Assembly (NCBI RefSeq): GCF_010183535.1 | Contig: NC_071329.1 | Coordinates: 17,994,879 to 18,058,878 of the forward strand | DNA length: 64,000 bases | Origin: Caenorhabditis remanei | Lineage: Eukaryota; Nematoda; Chromadorea; Rhabditida; Rhabditidae | Reading direction: 5' to 3' | In this document: positions 1 to 11,903 of the stretch, piece by piece | How the letters are laid out: each line of letters starts with the position of its first letter | Numbering within the stretch: position 1 is the stretch's first letter | The notes under the pieces: model-generated | What the model was told of the DNA's origin: nothing | The model's database searches: none | What the model saw: the letters and a program-made list of their open reading frames with translations, nothing else | Position numbers and translations under genes: made by a program

Positions 1-220
1 AAGTTTCGACAAGGATTTCAAAAAAAAATTTCGCGGGCTTGAACAAGCAAGCGCATAAAGTTCTGGGCGGAGCTTAAATCTGCAAGCGGCGCGGTTCTTA
101 ATTTGAAAAAAACAACTGAAATTAGAAATGCGGCGATTGCAGTTTAAGCTCCGCCCAGAACTTTATGCGCTTGCGTGTTCAAGCCCGCGAAATTTTTTTT
201 TGAAATCCTTGTCGAAACTT
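1..220. repeat. Fold-back (palindromic) element at window edge
   Basis: Bases 1-90 and 131-220 are near-perfect reverse complements separated by about 40 bases, including the words CTGGGCGGAGCTTAA and AAGTTTCGACAAGG. The outer end coincides with the window start, so the element may continue to the left. The ORF over its right arm (128-343) is a by-product of the repeat. Confidence 0.85.
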
Positions 221-889
221 TATTTTTTCGACAGTATTTGGGGGGTGGGAGGAGAAGGAAATTGGTCAAATTTTATTATTTTTAGGGAGAGAGCGGAAGA
301 GATCCAAGTTCATGTGGAAGATTGGATTTCGGAAATGGAATAAAAAAACTAAACTGGAACTTGAAGGATTTTACAATTGGATTGTTAGAACAGCGACGTT
401 TTGGTACTGTAGTAATTGAAAATCCCATCAGCTAAAGAGTTAAGTATCACACAAAACTCAAAACTTACTATCCAAAACATGAGATGATGTAATTCCAAAA
501 TTCCCGAGCATGAATGTTACAAAAATCGGTATATCTCTGAAGAAGGACTTACCCCTTATGTATTTTTCAAACTCCAAGACTGTGTCCTGTTAAAAACCAG
601 AGAAAAAGGGAACGTGAAAAAAAGCAGATTGACTCGAGTAGCTACTGGAACAAATCTGGTTAGTCATAACTGATCTTGACGCATTTCACGTAACGGGTCC
701 ACCAAACAATCAGGTTGGGCTTGTAAAGAATCATATGAACTCCGGATAACATCTATTTTCAGACTGTTTGAAAAACCAAGATGTTTAATGTTGAAACTTT
801 ACAATAATGAGCGATGACAGTAGTATGAGATTATTATTGATGATTATTACTTATTGATGAGAAAAACACTTGTCAACCGGCCCAGCGCG
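221..889. other. Intergenic, nothing recognised
   Basis: AT-rich sequence without a protein-like reading frame, RNA gene or clear repeat on either strand. Confidence 0.5.
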
Positions 890-1238
890 TAACTCGCTCA
901 AAACTCAATATTATGATCTGAAACATACACCAAAATGTAGATCTCAGCGAGTTTTACGACTGTATTATAACACGGGACGGATGGCGAATCTCTAGAGTGC
1001 CAAGGGCTGCTAAAAAGTGCCAAAAACGCGAAAATGACAAAAACAGTTATTCCAGCCCGGCCCTCGGCATATTAACAAATAGCCATCCAGAAACCCGGCC
1101 CGCGGCGGCCTAGAATGGTTTTCTTGGCAATCATCTGTAGCCCTCCGTCCCGTATTATATCAGTGACATAGAACTCGCCGAGATCTACATTTTCGTATAT
1201 TTTTCATATCATAATATTGAGCTTGAAGCGAGTTCAGC
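890..1238. repeat. Palindromic MITE, ACTCGCTCAAAACTCAATATT family
   Basis: The arms begin CGTAACTCGCTCAAAACTCA and end with its reverse complement (TGAGCTTGAAGCGAGTT). Both contain ACCAAAATGTAGATCTC or its complement, around a GC-rich centre with CCCGGCCCGCGGCGGCC. Related copies lie at 10862-11155 and, split by an insertion, at 24260-25325. Confidence 0.75.
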
Positions 1239-2037
1239 TTGACAAATATAATAAGAAAAATGAGAAAGTCTGTCTATGTGTCTGTACATCCGTCGGTTCC
1301 AACATAATGAAATCAAATTGTCAGTATTGAAAGTTTATCTGAGTATGCACCCATACATTTATTTACATTTCCACATTTTTATAAGATATAATGACTCTGT
1401 CTTTACACATTATCGTCCGGATGTCCTGCATTACTCGAAAGAAAAATAAAACAGTTGCGAATTGTCTTTCTGTATTTCTGAATGCACAAAATCCGCATAT
1501 CTCGAAGTCGAAAAATCTGAAAACTGTTAATGAATAATAACAATTCAGCTGTTTTCACAAAATGAATTAATCGTTAAAAAAAACACAAATTTTCCTCGTT
1601 TTTTTAAATCGTGCCAAAAATTTGCTTCAGCACTCCAAAATTCGGAGTGTCTCTGTGAAATTTTCTTGCAAAATGTTTAACCACAAGTTCCTCCGAGCCC
1701 GTATCTCATTACACAACACGCGAAGACCCCCCTGTGAGCTCTCGGAGCAACAAGGGGGACTCCTCGTCCCCCAGCCGCGTGTCTGCTCCCTCTCTGCTCT
1801 TTCCTCTCTCTAATGCTCCGCGGCTCTTCCCATCTCTCTCCTTTCCCACACTCTTTTCTCGTTTTCATGCTCTCCGCAGTGCATAAACTCACGTTTCCCT
1901 CAATTTTGTTCGATTTTTCCATGAGAAAAGTGGTTTTTCATTCGAGAAATTGTATTTTTCTGTAGATTTTTCAAATTTTTGCTCGGTTTTTGTTCCGTTT
2001 TTGTGATTCTTATCGAGAATATCACTTTTTTCAGCCC
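1239..2037 (+). promoter_or_regulatory. Upstream region of the zinc-finger gene, with a trans-splice acceptor
   Basis: Single-copy-looking DNA with a GC-rich, CT-rich stretch at about 1700-1870. It ends in TTTTTTCAG at 2026-2034, three bases before the zinc-finger start codon. That spacing is typical of an SL trans-splice site. Promoter function is inferred from position only. Confidence 0.45.
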
Positions 2038-3922
2038 ATGGACAACTCACCAGCAAATTTCCAATGCGATACTTGCCAGAAAACGTTTGCACGTCTTTTT
2101 GGTAATATTAATTACCTTATTTACCTCAATTACTTTTTATTTTTTCCAGACCTAAATGACCATGCAGTCGTTCATGCAGACGAGAGACCATTCGAATGTG
2201 AGATTTGCGATCAAAAATTCAAGACAAAATCGAGTTTACGAGATCATGAAACGGTGCATGAGGAGTTGACACCTTATGAATGCTCGATTTGTAGGACGCC
2301 TATTCGGTGAGTACTCATTAATTTTTTCAAAAATAAACTAAACCGTGACCTATCATTTGAGCCCAAAACCAACCAATGAAAAATTCAAAAGTTACAGATT
2401 TTCGAAACTTTTCGAATTTTGATTCCTATTGTATTTCACTTAATTTGAGTCATATCCAAGGAAAATTTATATTTTTGAAATCAGCTAAATTTCAGCTTTC
2501 AGAAAACTATACTCATGAGTAGGTTTCAAAAAATTCCAATTTTCTGAAAATTAGGGGTCCCACCACGAAAACCTCGATTTTGCAGTTTTTCAATGATTTT
2601 ATCAGATTTGGGAGAACAAGAGCTTTCAGAAAAGTACCCACAAGCCTAGGTTCCGATGATATTGGGTCCCGACACGAAAACCACGGATTACTGTAGTTTT
2701 CGTGGTGGGACCAAAAATAAATATAAAATAGGCATGTTGGTACTTTTCTGAAAGCTGAGAATTAGCTGAATTCAAAAATATACTTTTCATTTCTCTCAGA
2801 CTGGATCTGACTGAAAAACTGTGACATTTTTCAACAAGGGTTTTTTGTTCTTCAACGGTTTTTGGTTTTGGAATGTCAAGGTTGCCAAATGGTGTTCAAA
2901 TTTCTGGTTTCGAAACGTCTCAGAACCTAATCTCTAAGCCTAGGTGGAAGAGGTTTTCCGCGCTGCCGTGTAGTCCTCTCGGACAAGATATTCTTGGAGA
3001 AATATTTCCAACAAATTTACGACGTTTTTTCTATTTTTTTGATATAAATGTGAAAAAAGTAATAGAACAAGGAACTGAGCTTGTCCGATTGGAGTACATG
3101 GCCTTTTGGAGTTAGGAGAACGGGAAATGAAGCAAGTTTAAGCAATTTTAAAAGTTTCTTATAGTTTTCTGCTTCTTTAAAGCCACAAACTCCTATTCTA
3201 GCTGGAAATCCTTCATCCGCAAACACATCCACCGCCAACACAACCTCACCGGCGAACAACTCGAGTACGCGGTGAAATGGACCGTCGACACATTCTCCAC
3301 AGAGAGATTAAACCATCCAGACACCCAGAGGGCGCCATCAAGTACCAAGCACGACTTCCAACCAAATCAAGACAGAATCTCAGCGAAGAAGCGAAGGAGA
3401 GTTGATGAGGATACAGAAATGGATGATATCAACTCGAATGCTCCGGCAGCCGTGACAAAGATTAATGCAGCTCTGCAGAATATGAAACTAGAAAAGATTT
3501 CTGATTTATCGGAAGGAACGCCGCATTCACGGAACAACACACCGGAGCCTGACCAGTCGGTGAGTTTTTTTGTCATTGCTATCATCGATATCATCGATAT
3601 CATCGCTATTATCGCTATCATCACTATCATCGCTATCATCGCAATCATCTCTATTCTCGCTATCATCGATATCATCGCTATCATCGCTATCATCGATATC
3701 ATCGATATCATCGCTATCATCGATATCTTTTTTTTTCAGAATTTCACCGACGACATCCAACAAATCTGTAGTCAAATCTGCCGAATCGGAAACGTCCGTC
3801 CGGAGTGTCAAGATAGTATTCGTCTGGTACTTTTTGAGACGATTGATGCGTTTGCGAGTGGAAGATGCAACAATGATGCGGCCGAGTTCTTTAGGGATAT
3901 GGCAGAGAAATATGATGAATGA
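2038..3922 (+). CDS. C2H2 zinc-finger protein (three fingers), 253 aa
   Basis: Exons 2038-2101, 2150-2306, 3202-3559 and 3740-3922; all junctions are in phase and flanked by GT..AG. The start was chosen because a trans-splice-like acceptor lies 3 bases upstream. Three C2H2 fingers are visible: C10-C13-H26-H30, C38-C41-H54-H58 and C66-C69-H82-H87, the third split by the second intron. A basic KKRRRV stretch (about 136-141) is a likely nuclear signal. The C-terminal part is acidic and Ser/Thr-rich and resembles no domain I know. The first intron (48 nt) is in frame and open, so retention would still give protein. Intron 3 is almost wholly an ATCGCT-type microsatellite. Poly(A) signals AATAAA follow at about 3921 and 3960. 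Probably a DNA-binding nuclear factor; target unknown. Confidence 0.85.
2560..2745. repeat. Hairpin repeat in zinc-finger intron 2
   Basis: GGTCCCACCACGAAAACC on the left pairs with GTTTTCGTGGTGGGACC on the right, enclosing TACTGTAGTTTTCG words. The same words recur at 4030-4085 and in the 26483-26757 element. Confidence 0.6.
3573..3728. repeat. ATCGCT/ATCGAT microsatellite filling an intron
   Basis: About 155 bases of imperfect TATCATCGC units occupy nearly the whole third intron of the zinc-finger gene. They create open frames of Ser-Leu, Ile-Ala or Asp-Ser repeats on both strands, which are not genes. Confidence 0.9.
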
Positions 3923-5034
3923 ATAAAGGAGATTTGTGTCATTTTGTTTTTGATATTGGAATAAAAGTACTTTTTAACTAGAGAAAAAAGTTTTTTTTAG
4001 TTGGAAGAATAGCCTAGATTTAGAGCAATTTAGGTCCCGCCACGAAAACTACAGTATCCGGGGTTACTGTAGTTTTCGTGGTGAAACCCAACTAGATCAG
4101 AAACTAGGCAAGATTATACTCATTTGAAGCGTCTCGACACGCTGAATCCGAAAAATCAGGTTTCGTGGGTTTTGAGGCAAATCTGAGGAAGTTATGATGA
4201 GTTTTGTGAGATCTGGAAATAAATTTTGATTCCACAGTCCAAATTAATCCGTGTAGTCCTCGAGGACAAGTTATCGTAGTTGTCCACGAGGACTACACGA
4301 ATTCAGATTTTTCGAATTTCAGATAATTTCGCACTTTAAAGCACCTGGAACTTGACAAAAATTGAAAGAAAACCAAAAATTTGAAAATCTTGTCGTGTAC
4401 TCCTCGTGGACAACTTGTCCATGAGGACTACACCGTGGGATTTTCCAATTTCTTCGTGTTTCACCTCATTTTTCCTCCATTTTCGCCGTTTTTTCTTTCA
4501 AGGGATACTGTACCTTTTCAGCCTACTCGGATTTTCTAAATTTTTTTGAGGCACAGTCAAAAAAAAAGAGTTTTAGACCACTTTTTTAATGAAGAATCTT
4601 GAAATTTTTTTTGCGATTGCTATATATATTGGAAATCGCCGATTTCCAGCAGAAAAAAACGATTTCCAGAAATTGTGACGACTTTTTTCAGTTATTTTCA
4701 GCCAATTACAGTAAGAAAAGGTGTTTTCGACCAGTTTTCGAAAAAAAACTTTTTTAATGGAGATTTTCACCGCATTTGCCTGTTTCCAACTATAAAATTA
4801 TGAATATGAGCACTTTTCAGTTATTTTTTCACCGATTTCAACTGATTTGGACTCATTTCCTTGGCAGCTTAAAAAATTTGTTTGCCTACTCGAATTTACA
4901 GATGTTTTTTGAGCTTTTTTACAGCAAAGCTATCGGTTTTATAAAAAAAACGATTTCATCATTTTCAGGGGGTTTTTACAACAAAATAAAGCCAAATCGT
5001 CTTTAAAAAATGTAAAAAATAACATTTTATTACG
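3923..5034. other. Intergenic with short hairpin repeats
   Basis: Contains the ACGAAAACTACAGTA hairpin at 4030-4085. A tight hairpin lies at 4250-4299 (GTGTAGTCCTCGAGGACAAG with its complement), with a second, looser copy near 4390-4433 and a fragment in the zinc-finger intron at about 2968-3000. The rest (4440-5034) is AT-rich with no convincing gene. Confidence 0.6.
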
Positions 5035-5042
5035 CCTTCCGC

Positions 5043-5286
5043 CATAGTTGTCAAGGCCCGCGCAAATTGACGCGAAAGCCAAATTTTCAAATTTTTGAAA
5101 TTTTTTCGCACAAAAGTCAAATTTTCGACTATCATTCAGAATAAGAAGAAATTCTGAAAAATGGTCACATTTTCGATGAAAAAATGAAAAAATTTCGAAA
5201 AAAAATTGGAAAAAAGGGTCATTTTTTGAAGCCGGGCCGGGCCTTGAAAATTTTCTCTCGGCTCGGCACGGCCCTTGACAACTATG
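5043..5286. repeat. hAT-like MITE with 8-bp target duplication
   Basis: Terminal inverted repeats CATAGTTGTCAAGGCCCG and CGGCCCTTGACAACTATG bound a 244-bp element. It is flanked on both sides by the identical 8-mer CCTTCCGC (5035-5042 and 5287-5294). An 8-bp duplication and a CA..TG end are typical of the hAT superfamily. It carries no transposase. Confidence 0.8.
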
Positions 5287-5457
5287 CCTTCCGCCATTCC
5301 AAAAACCGGGTCCTGTCCTTCTGAATTCTTCCCAGATCCCCGCAGTGACAGATGGCGCGGAGTCTCATTAGAGCGCCCTTACTCCTTTCCCACAGTCTTC
5401 TATCCTCTACCTCATTGTCCCTGTCCATTCACTCTTGTTATTTGTTACTCAATCAAT

Positions 5458-6526
5458 ATGACTACTCCCCTTAAACTTCTCGGCCTCCCTATTCTAGCGA
5501 TAGCTGAAATTTTAAAGCCATTGGATCCGATTGAGTTGTAAGTTCGACTTATTTCCTATTTTCTCACTTTTTCAGCAAAATATTTTCAGACTAAACCTGT
5601 CGCAAACGTCTCGAAAGGTGTCTCGATTGATTTTCCTTGCAAATACCCACCGTTGGGAGGTCTCCTTCGACAAGTATATCATCATTCATACCAAAAAATA
5701 TTCATACAATATAATTATCACCCAAACAGCAAAATGGATGAGTGTGATGATGACAAAAAATGGAAATAGTGAAGCCAAGGGGTGGCGGACTCTTTATTGG
5801 AAATCTGCTGACTGGATTTCCCTTGTATTCCACATAATCCAAGTTTTCAAGTGTCCTATCACCAAAATTCGTACCGGCTACTCAATGAACTTCCAGGATT
5901 TTCAGCGGGTTATGGAATTTGTTATGGCGAGACAGTCGGAGATGAAACTGTTGGAGTTAACGCCTCTGGAGCTCGACGAAAATGTTCTGGAGGGTATTTT
6001 CAAGAGGATAAAGATCACAGACACCCTGACCATTTTTCACAAGTTCTCTCCGAAATTCTGCTATCGAAATGACCCAAAGCACATTTATATAAAACACTCC
6101 GGCTGGTTCGGACTCAAAAATTTATTGGATTGTGTCTCCAATTGTGTCTCGATGGAATTGTCGTGGGCCTCACTGACGAATAGACATCTAAACATGTTCC
6201 TTAAAACATGGATGTCTGGGAAGTACCCCAACCTGCACTACTTAAAAATTAGCGGTGAAAAGTTGAATTTCAAGGGAAAGATTCTGGGAATGGAGTTGCC
6301 AATTGAGGAGATTGAGGACCCATGGGTAGTAGAGGACACGTGAGTTGGAGCATAATTGCTAATTACTAATTAAAAATTATAATTATTCAGAATTGGAGGA
6401 ATCATTCGTACCTGTGTTGGAAGCGTTCAAATCCGGCGGCCTGATGGAGTTAAGGCGTATATTCATATGGATGAAAGTGGGGCGTTCCCGTTTCATGTTG
6501 AGCTCACGTTTTTTGTTTGGAAATAA
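5458..6526 (+). CDS. F-box protein with FBA_2 (F-box-associated) domain, 321 aa
   Basis: Exons 5458-5537, 5590-6339 and 6391-6526, all phases consistent. The downstream of two nearby AG acceptors is used, because the first gives an early stop. Residues about 4-40 match the nematode F-box core (LPxLAxxxILKxLDPIELL, then SRKVSRLI). Residues about 215-235 carry the FBA_2 hallmark LTNRHLNMFLKTW. Such proteins bind Skp1 (SKR) through the F-box and present substrates to an SCF ubiquitin ligase; the FBA region is the presumed substrate surface. This belongs to the large, fast-evolving fbxb/sdz-like group, and no one-to-one orthologue can be named. AATAAA lies at 6550. Confidence 0.85.
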
Positions 6527-7499
6527 TTATAATTAATTTTCTATTCAAATAATAAAGTATTGATTCTTGTGAAAATTATTTTATGAGTTATTGCGGAGCG
6601 GTCGCGTTGCGGTTGGATAACCAATTGTCCGCACCTTCTTACTAGGGAAGGTCACAGCGTGACTTTGACATAGTGACATGACCTAGGAATTTACCTAGTG
6701 GCCTAGAAACTCGAAACTAGTTTTTCCATTGGATTTGGCGCGCTGAGAGCTTTCAGAAAAGTACCCACAAGCGTATATTCTGATCGATTCGGGTCTCGCA
6801 ACAAAATTCCTGGGTTACTGTAGTTTTCGCGTCGAGACCCAAAAATGTTCCGAGCCTAGGCTTGTAGGTTCTTTTCTGAATCGTCTTGGCTAGTTGATTT
6901 TAAATATTTTAATGAGAATCTGACATTTATTCACACCTGATACAGAACTTCAAAACGTAGTTTATAAGAAAAACCAAATCTAGACCTTCAAAATTATATT
7001 AATATCATAAAATTTGGTTAAATTTTTGGACGGTTAGAAAGCTTTGAAAAAACATTTATTTTGGAGACTTTTGAGCCTAAGGGTGCACCAAAGACACAAC
7101 TTTTGTGTCTGCCTGTCTGTCGGTGTGTCCGAATCTCAAAAAACCACCTTTGATCCAAAAGTCGAAAAAATGGGTTGTCTGGCGCACCTTTGACGCGTTT
7201 TTAAATTCAAAAACTGAAAATTGATGAAAAATATGCGATTTCTAGTCAGTTTTGAGAGTTTTCGCACAATTTGATATAAAAATGGTAGATTTATGAATAT
7301 TTTGAGCAATTTGGGCTTGAAAGAGGCAATAAATCTTCATTTTGAAAACTTTTACCTTGTTTTTCTCAAATACCAGACCTTGAGGGCAGAACATGAATAT
7401 ATATCTGGAATCAGCGTAATTTCAGCTTTATAATGATATCACACTGACTCCATGACCTACCCTAGTAAAAATTTCAAAATCTTAATAACATTTTTTCAG
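6527..7499. other. Intergenic, dispersed repeats
   Basis: Includes a hairpin at 6740-6870 (GAGCTTTCAGAAAAGTACCCACAAGC with a partial complement and a TACTGTAGTTTTCG centre). Also present are a CTGGCGCACCTTTGACGCG unit near 7180 and a fragment with TCAAATACCAGACCTTGAGG. No gene was seen. Confidence 0.5.
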
Positions 7500-7694
7500 A
7501 CTTCCCCATACGCAAAACAAATTCGACACCTCCGGAACAGTGTTTCTGCACTAGATGTCTTGGAAATTTCTCAGACGTGGCAGCTGAGAGATCAATCTGA
7601 AATTGAACCTCGGAGCACATTCAGTTTCAATGAGGAGCCAAGAATTTATGAGCGTTCAGATCCAGAGCAGTTGAGAATTGAAGAACATTTTTAA
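7500..7694 (+). other. Orphan terminal exon candidate
   Basis: After a good acceptor (TTTTTTCAG ending at 7499) a 64-codon open frame runs to TAA at 7694, with protein-like composition (SVSALDVLEISQTWQLRD and many Glu/Arg). I could find no upstream exon with matching phase between 6527 and 7490 and do not recognise the sequence. It could be the last exon of an unidentified gene, a remnant, or chance. Confidence 0.3.
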
Positions 7695-7740
7695 CTTTCT
7701 TACAAATAATATTTTTCAGAAAACATTTTATTTTTTAATT

Positions 7741-10700
7741 TCATTCCATGGCCAAACACGGCACTGACACACATTCTCCAATATTTTGAACTTTTAATGT
7801 GAAAATGAATAAGTTGTTGTCTTTTGAGTCTTGTTGGTAGTCTGCCATCAGTTCCATTGTGTTGTTCGGCATGGGTATCACAACGCATTTCGGGGAGAAG
7901 TCAAATCTGGAAATGAGAAAATTAGGAAAAAAAGAAATTGGGCATCTGGATAGACAGAAATTTGAACAATTTTTTTTTTGAAATATTGAAAAAATTCCCG
8001 AATTTCAGACTCCATCCCGATCTTATGGTAAATCAAAATTTTAGAACTTTTTTATCAATCGATAGATCGTGTCTAGACCTTCATTTTTGTAGTTGACAAC
8101 TTTTTGATAGCTCCGCCCACTTTTGAAATATGCGCCTTTAAACTCTCTCGCTTCTCTAGACACTCTCTTCTGCTATCAAAATTTGAAGGCGCATATCTCA
8201 AAAGTGGGCGGAGCAATCAAAAAGTTGTCAACTACAAAAATGTAGCCCTAAACTTGATCTTCAAGATAAAATAAACTAAAAACAAAAAAACCAAAAATTT
8301 AAAAAATTGACCCCAAGCGGAATCAAACCCTGGTACCCATTCTCCTAGTGGTGCTTCTTGACCAAGCCCTTCTTGGATAAACTTGGTTTTTGCTAAAAAT
8401 GTGGTTTCCAACATGGAAAATTAGGGTTTAAGTAGTTTTTAACGTCAGAAATGGAATTTTCCGGTTAGTTTGATGCAAAAATCGCATTTTGGTGTAAAAA
8501 ATGACTAATTTTGGATACGTTTTTCAGATTTTCAAATTAAATTTGTTGAGTTTTCATCAATTTCAGAGAAATGCGCTTTTGAAGAAGAATAGCAGACAGG
8601 CTGGGGTATCGGCGGTGCACATGCTCTTCTTTGCTACCTCTCTTTAAAGGCGTATATCTCAAAAATGGGCGGAGCTATCACAATGTTGTCAACTACAAAA
8701 ATAAAGGGCTAGGTATGGACTACACAACCACGTTACAAAAAATATTCTACAGTAACCCAGAAAACCGTGACGGGATCTCAAAGTTAGGTAGCCGATCTCA
8801 ACCTATCTCAGCCGATCTCAGCCGATCTTAGACGATCTTAGACGATTTTAGATAGAATTTTTTGGTTTTCCAAAAATTGAAATCCAATAGACCTACCCAG
8901 TAACCGCTCTCCTTGCATTATCCATCTTCTCTATATCTTCCAGACATCTCAACACCTGATCCATCTCATCCGAATCCACTTCGAACTTGAAGCATGTGCC
9001 GAGATCCCTTCCAGTCATCAACCAATCCTCCACCAACAGCAGCACATCCAGGGCAGAAAAACAGTCTTGTTTTACAAAAACTTCCTTATTCTTTAGTTTT
9101 CTCAGGTGTTGGATTCCAGGGAAGCTGTGGAGAACTAGCATCTCGGCGTCAGTGTCAGCAAACTCTTCGTCATCTTCGTCACACACTTTTAGAGAATCCA
9201 AAGATTCCAAATTTGGCAGGAGATACCACATAAGCTCCAATACATCCGGTGTGACACATGTTCCATTGACTTGTATCAGGTGGACGTCACAAGGAAGGGG
9301 GACTCCTTGTAGTTTGAGAGAATCCAAGAAGATCCGACGTCTTCCAAAGATTCTGGAGACCAGGTACTCCATCGCTTGGTGGAGAAGCTTCCCGTAAGAC
9401 ATCTTCTCAATTCTTTGAGACCACTTGCTAATTACCATTAATTGAAGGTAATTATCGAATGGAGGTGTTGTGTTATTATACTTATGGTATAAAGGGGCAA
9501 GTTGTCCGTGTAGATTTTCGATCTTCTTTTTATCCGGGTTACGGTACAATTCGAGTTCCATCAGCTCCTCCTGTAAACGTTCCATCTCAATTATCCATGC
9601 CGCCTCTGGTTGTTGCTCATGATAATCGACATCCGGAGTTCCCGCCTTGAAGCTCCTCCTCAATCCATAAATATCCACGTCATATGGTGTCCCGCCTTCA
9701 GAATTCTCTTTTTTCACAAATTCCGGAGTGTCCACATCGGGATAGTGACGTACTATGCCAAGTTTGAAGGTGGTCGTGTTTATATGGAGACGAGAGGTGG
9801 AAATATGGAGATTCTGGATTTTCAGAGGGATTTCTTGGTCGAGTTGACGGAGAGAGGGACAGGTGCGGGAGAGGTGGAGTCTGGAAGATGAGAAACTTTG
9901 ATGGAAGGCGCGAGAAAAATGTTTTAAATTTAAAAACTACAACTAGGGAAGGTCATCGGAAGTCACGGGACGTGACCAATATCTTCGGGAAGCTGAGAAA
10001 GCCCTGATTCCAATCATATATTCAATTTTCGCACTTGAAACATAGTATTCGAGGAAAACGAGGTCAAAGTTTCGACCAAGTCACAGACTGACAAACGTTG
10101 ACCTCGTTTTTTTCGAATACCAGGCCTCGAGGGCAGAAACTGAATCTATATTTGAAATCAGCGTGATTTTAGCTTTCCAATGATATAGGTCACGTCCCAT
10201 ATTGAGTCGCTGCTCAGCCAAATCGGGGGATTTTAACGTAGACGAGCGATAGGGAGTTGAGTTTTTCGAATACAGCTCACTTTTTCAATTTTTTTTTTGC
10301 TTTTTTCGTCACGACCCATATCTCCAGACCGAGTCGGTGACCTTCCCTAATCAATATGGCCAAATTGTATATCATGGTACTGTACTGTACCTCAATTCCA
10401 TCGATTTCTTTTAATATACATACCATGTACATTTCAATAAAGAAAATCAGGAAAATCGTGACTTTTAAAGTGAAAAATTGACGGAATTATCATGTGAATT
10501 TCAAGCCGATGTTTCCCTTCTTGTCAACCGGATCAAAAACTGAATCTACATATATTTGAAATCAGCGTGATTTCAGCTTTCCAATGATTTAAGTCATGTT
10601 CCACAACTCCACGGTCAGAAAACTTAAATTTTATTTTAAAGACTTTAAAAATTCGCTTGAAATCACTGAAAAAGTAATCATTTTGACTATTTTGAACTTA

Positions 10701-11643
10701 TAAGTCGTAAAATCACAATTTTTCAAAATTTCTAGATGGAAGTCTGTCAAAAATCAATAAAACTACTTTTATCAACTGCCAAAATCCCATATTTTCTGTT
10801 ATAGAGGCTTATTTTATGGAAAATAATTGAGGAACAACTAGAAATCGTTAAAATTCCCCTATCTACCTTGCTTCAAACTCAATACTATAATCTGAAAAAT
10901 ATACCAAAATGTAGATCTCAGCAAGTACTATGTCACTGATATAATACGGGACGGATCTGCTATTTGCAATCGACTACGGGCCGGCCTAGAATGAATTTTT
11001 TGACAACTTTTGTCTTTTTGGCCCTTTTTCCGGGCCCGCGGCGCACTAACAATTTAGCATCGGGCTCAAATTATAACAGAGTCATAGAACTCATTGAGAT
11101 CTACAATTTGGTATATTTTTTAGCTCGTAATATTGAGTTTGAAGCGTGGTAAATAGATTTTAGTGATTTCCAGTTGTTGTTGTTCAATTAATAGTCCGAA
11201 TAATTACTTTTTCTGTAATTTCAAACAGATTTTTTAAAGTTTTTAAAGTAAAATTTAAGTTTTCTGACCGTGGAGTTGTGGAACATGACTTAATTCATTG
11301 GAAAGCTGAAATCACGCTGATTTCAAATATAGATTCAGTTTTTGACCCGGTTGACAAGAAGGGAAACATCGGCTTGAAATTCACATGATAATTCCGTCAA
11401 TTTTTCACTCTAAAATTCACGATTTCCCTGATTTTCTTTATTGAAATGTGTTAGAAATCATAATGAAAAGTTACTTGAAACCATTCAAAGTCGACCAAAA
11501 ATCAAAATTTTCTTGAATTTTTCAGATAATAGATACTGTAACATTCCACTTAATCTCTTTTAAAAATAAAATACTCACCTCAAGCCGGGATCCAAGTCCT
11601 TCATAATCGCTTTCATGCAGTTTTCATTCAGAGCAGTAGTCAT
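7741..11643 (-). CDS. DUF3557-family protein, copy 1, 404 aa
   Basis: Three exons on the minus strand: 11643-11579, 9880-8897 and 7906-7741, with phases 2 and 2. The first exon encodes MTTALNENCMKAIMKDLDPG. The second begins with the DUF3557 region: P-L-K-I-Q-N-L, then LGIVRHYP (about 62-69), then GG..YDVDIYG (about 84-94), the signature I associate with this uncharacterised nematode domain. A predicted coiled stretch rich in Glu/Leu follows (about 120-160), and the rest is globular. The last exon has an IPMPNN..FTLKVQ pattern shared with the neighbour. AATAAA lies 9 bases after the stop. Function unknown; there is no signal peptide or membrane segment. Both introns are full of repeats. Confidence 0.8.
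8062..8850. repeat. Composite hairpin element with GATCTCAACCGATCTC end
   Basis: Starts with a hairpin core (GTTGACAACTTTTTGATAGC and its complement, about 8080-8240), continues with a minus-oriented tRNA-like module at 8307-8376, and has a further right arm at 8640-8850. The last part ends in repeated GCCGATCTCA words, the terminus of this family. It lies within intron 2 of DUF3557 copy 1. Confidence 0.7.
8307..8376 (-). repeat. tRNA-like (Pol III promoter) module, degenerate
   Basis: Read on the minus strand, this matches the module at 30283-30355, but its B box is GGTTTGATTCC rather than GGTTCGANNCC. A T-run follows. Confidence 0.5.
10425..11460. repeat. Palindrome of about 1.04 kb inside DUF3557 copy 1 intron 1
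   Basis: The left end CATTTCAATAAAGAAAATCA pairs with TGATTTTCTTTATTGAAATG at the right end. Pairing can be followed inward through CAAGCCGATGTTTCCCTTC, GGAGTTGTGG and the ACCAAAATGTAGATCTC arms at 10862-11155. The whole segment is one long imperfect inverted repeat, possibly one MITE nested in another. Confidence 0.75.
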
Positions 11644-11903
11644 ACTCGTGCAATGCATCTATAGAGAGAAATGAGTATGTACAAGTCTTTTTATTTCTCA
11701 ACATGAACGTATTTCGCAATAAGATTGGTGGGGGCCTGAGAGGTTAGGACAGTGAGAGATGAGAAACATCATAGGAGAATGAGAGACGCCGAGAAAAAAA
11801 GATGGCGAGAGAGAAGGGGCAGATGGCGGGAGGCTAAAGAGAAGAATGTATATGCAAATAATGGGAAGAAAAGGGGTCAAAGGGAGGATCAGTATGCCAA
11901 TTA
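11644..11903 (-). other. Spacer between tandem DUF3557 genes
   Basis: 260 bases between the start of copy 1 and the stop of copy 2, with a GA-rich stretch (about 11750-11850). This is the only short upstream region available to copy 1. No SL2-type spacing evidence was seen. Confidence 0.4.

Noticed and set aside
3367..3926. Open frames of Ser-Leu, Met-Ile or Asp-Ser repeats on both strands (also 22761-23114, 25831-26287, 34562-34684)
   Set aside because: Translations of the ATCGCT/GATAGC microsatellite; all frames are open because the unit lacks stops.
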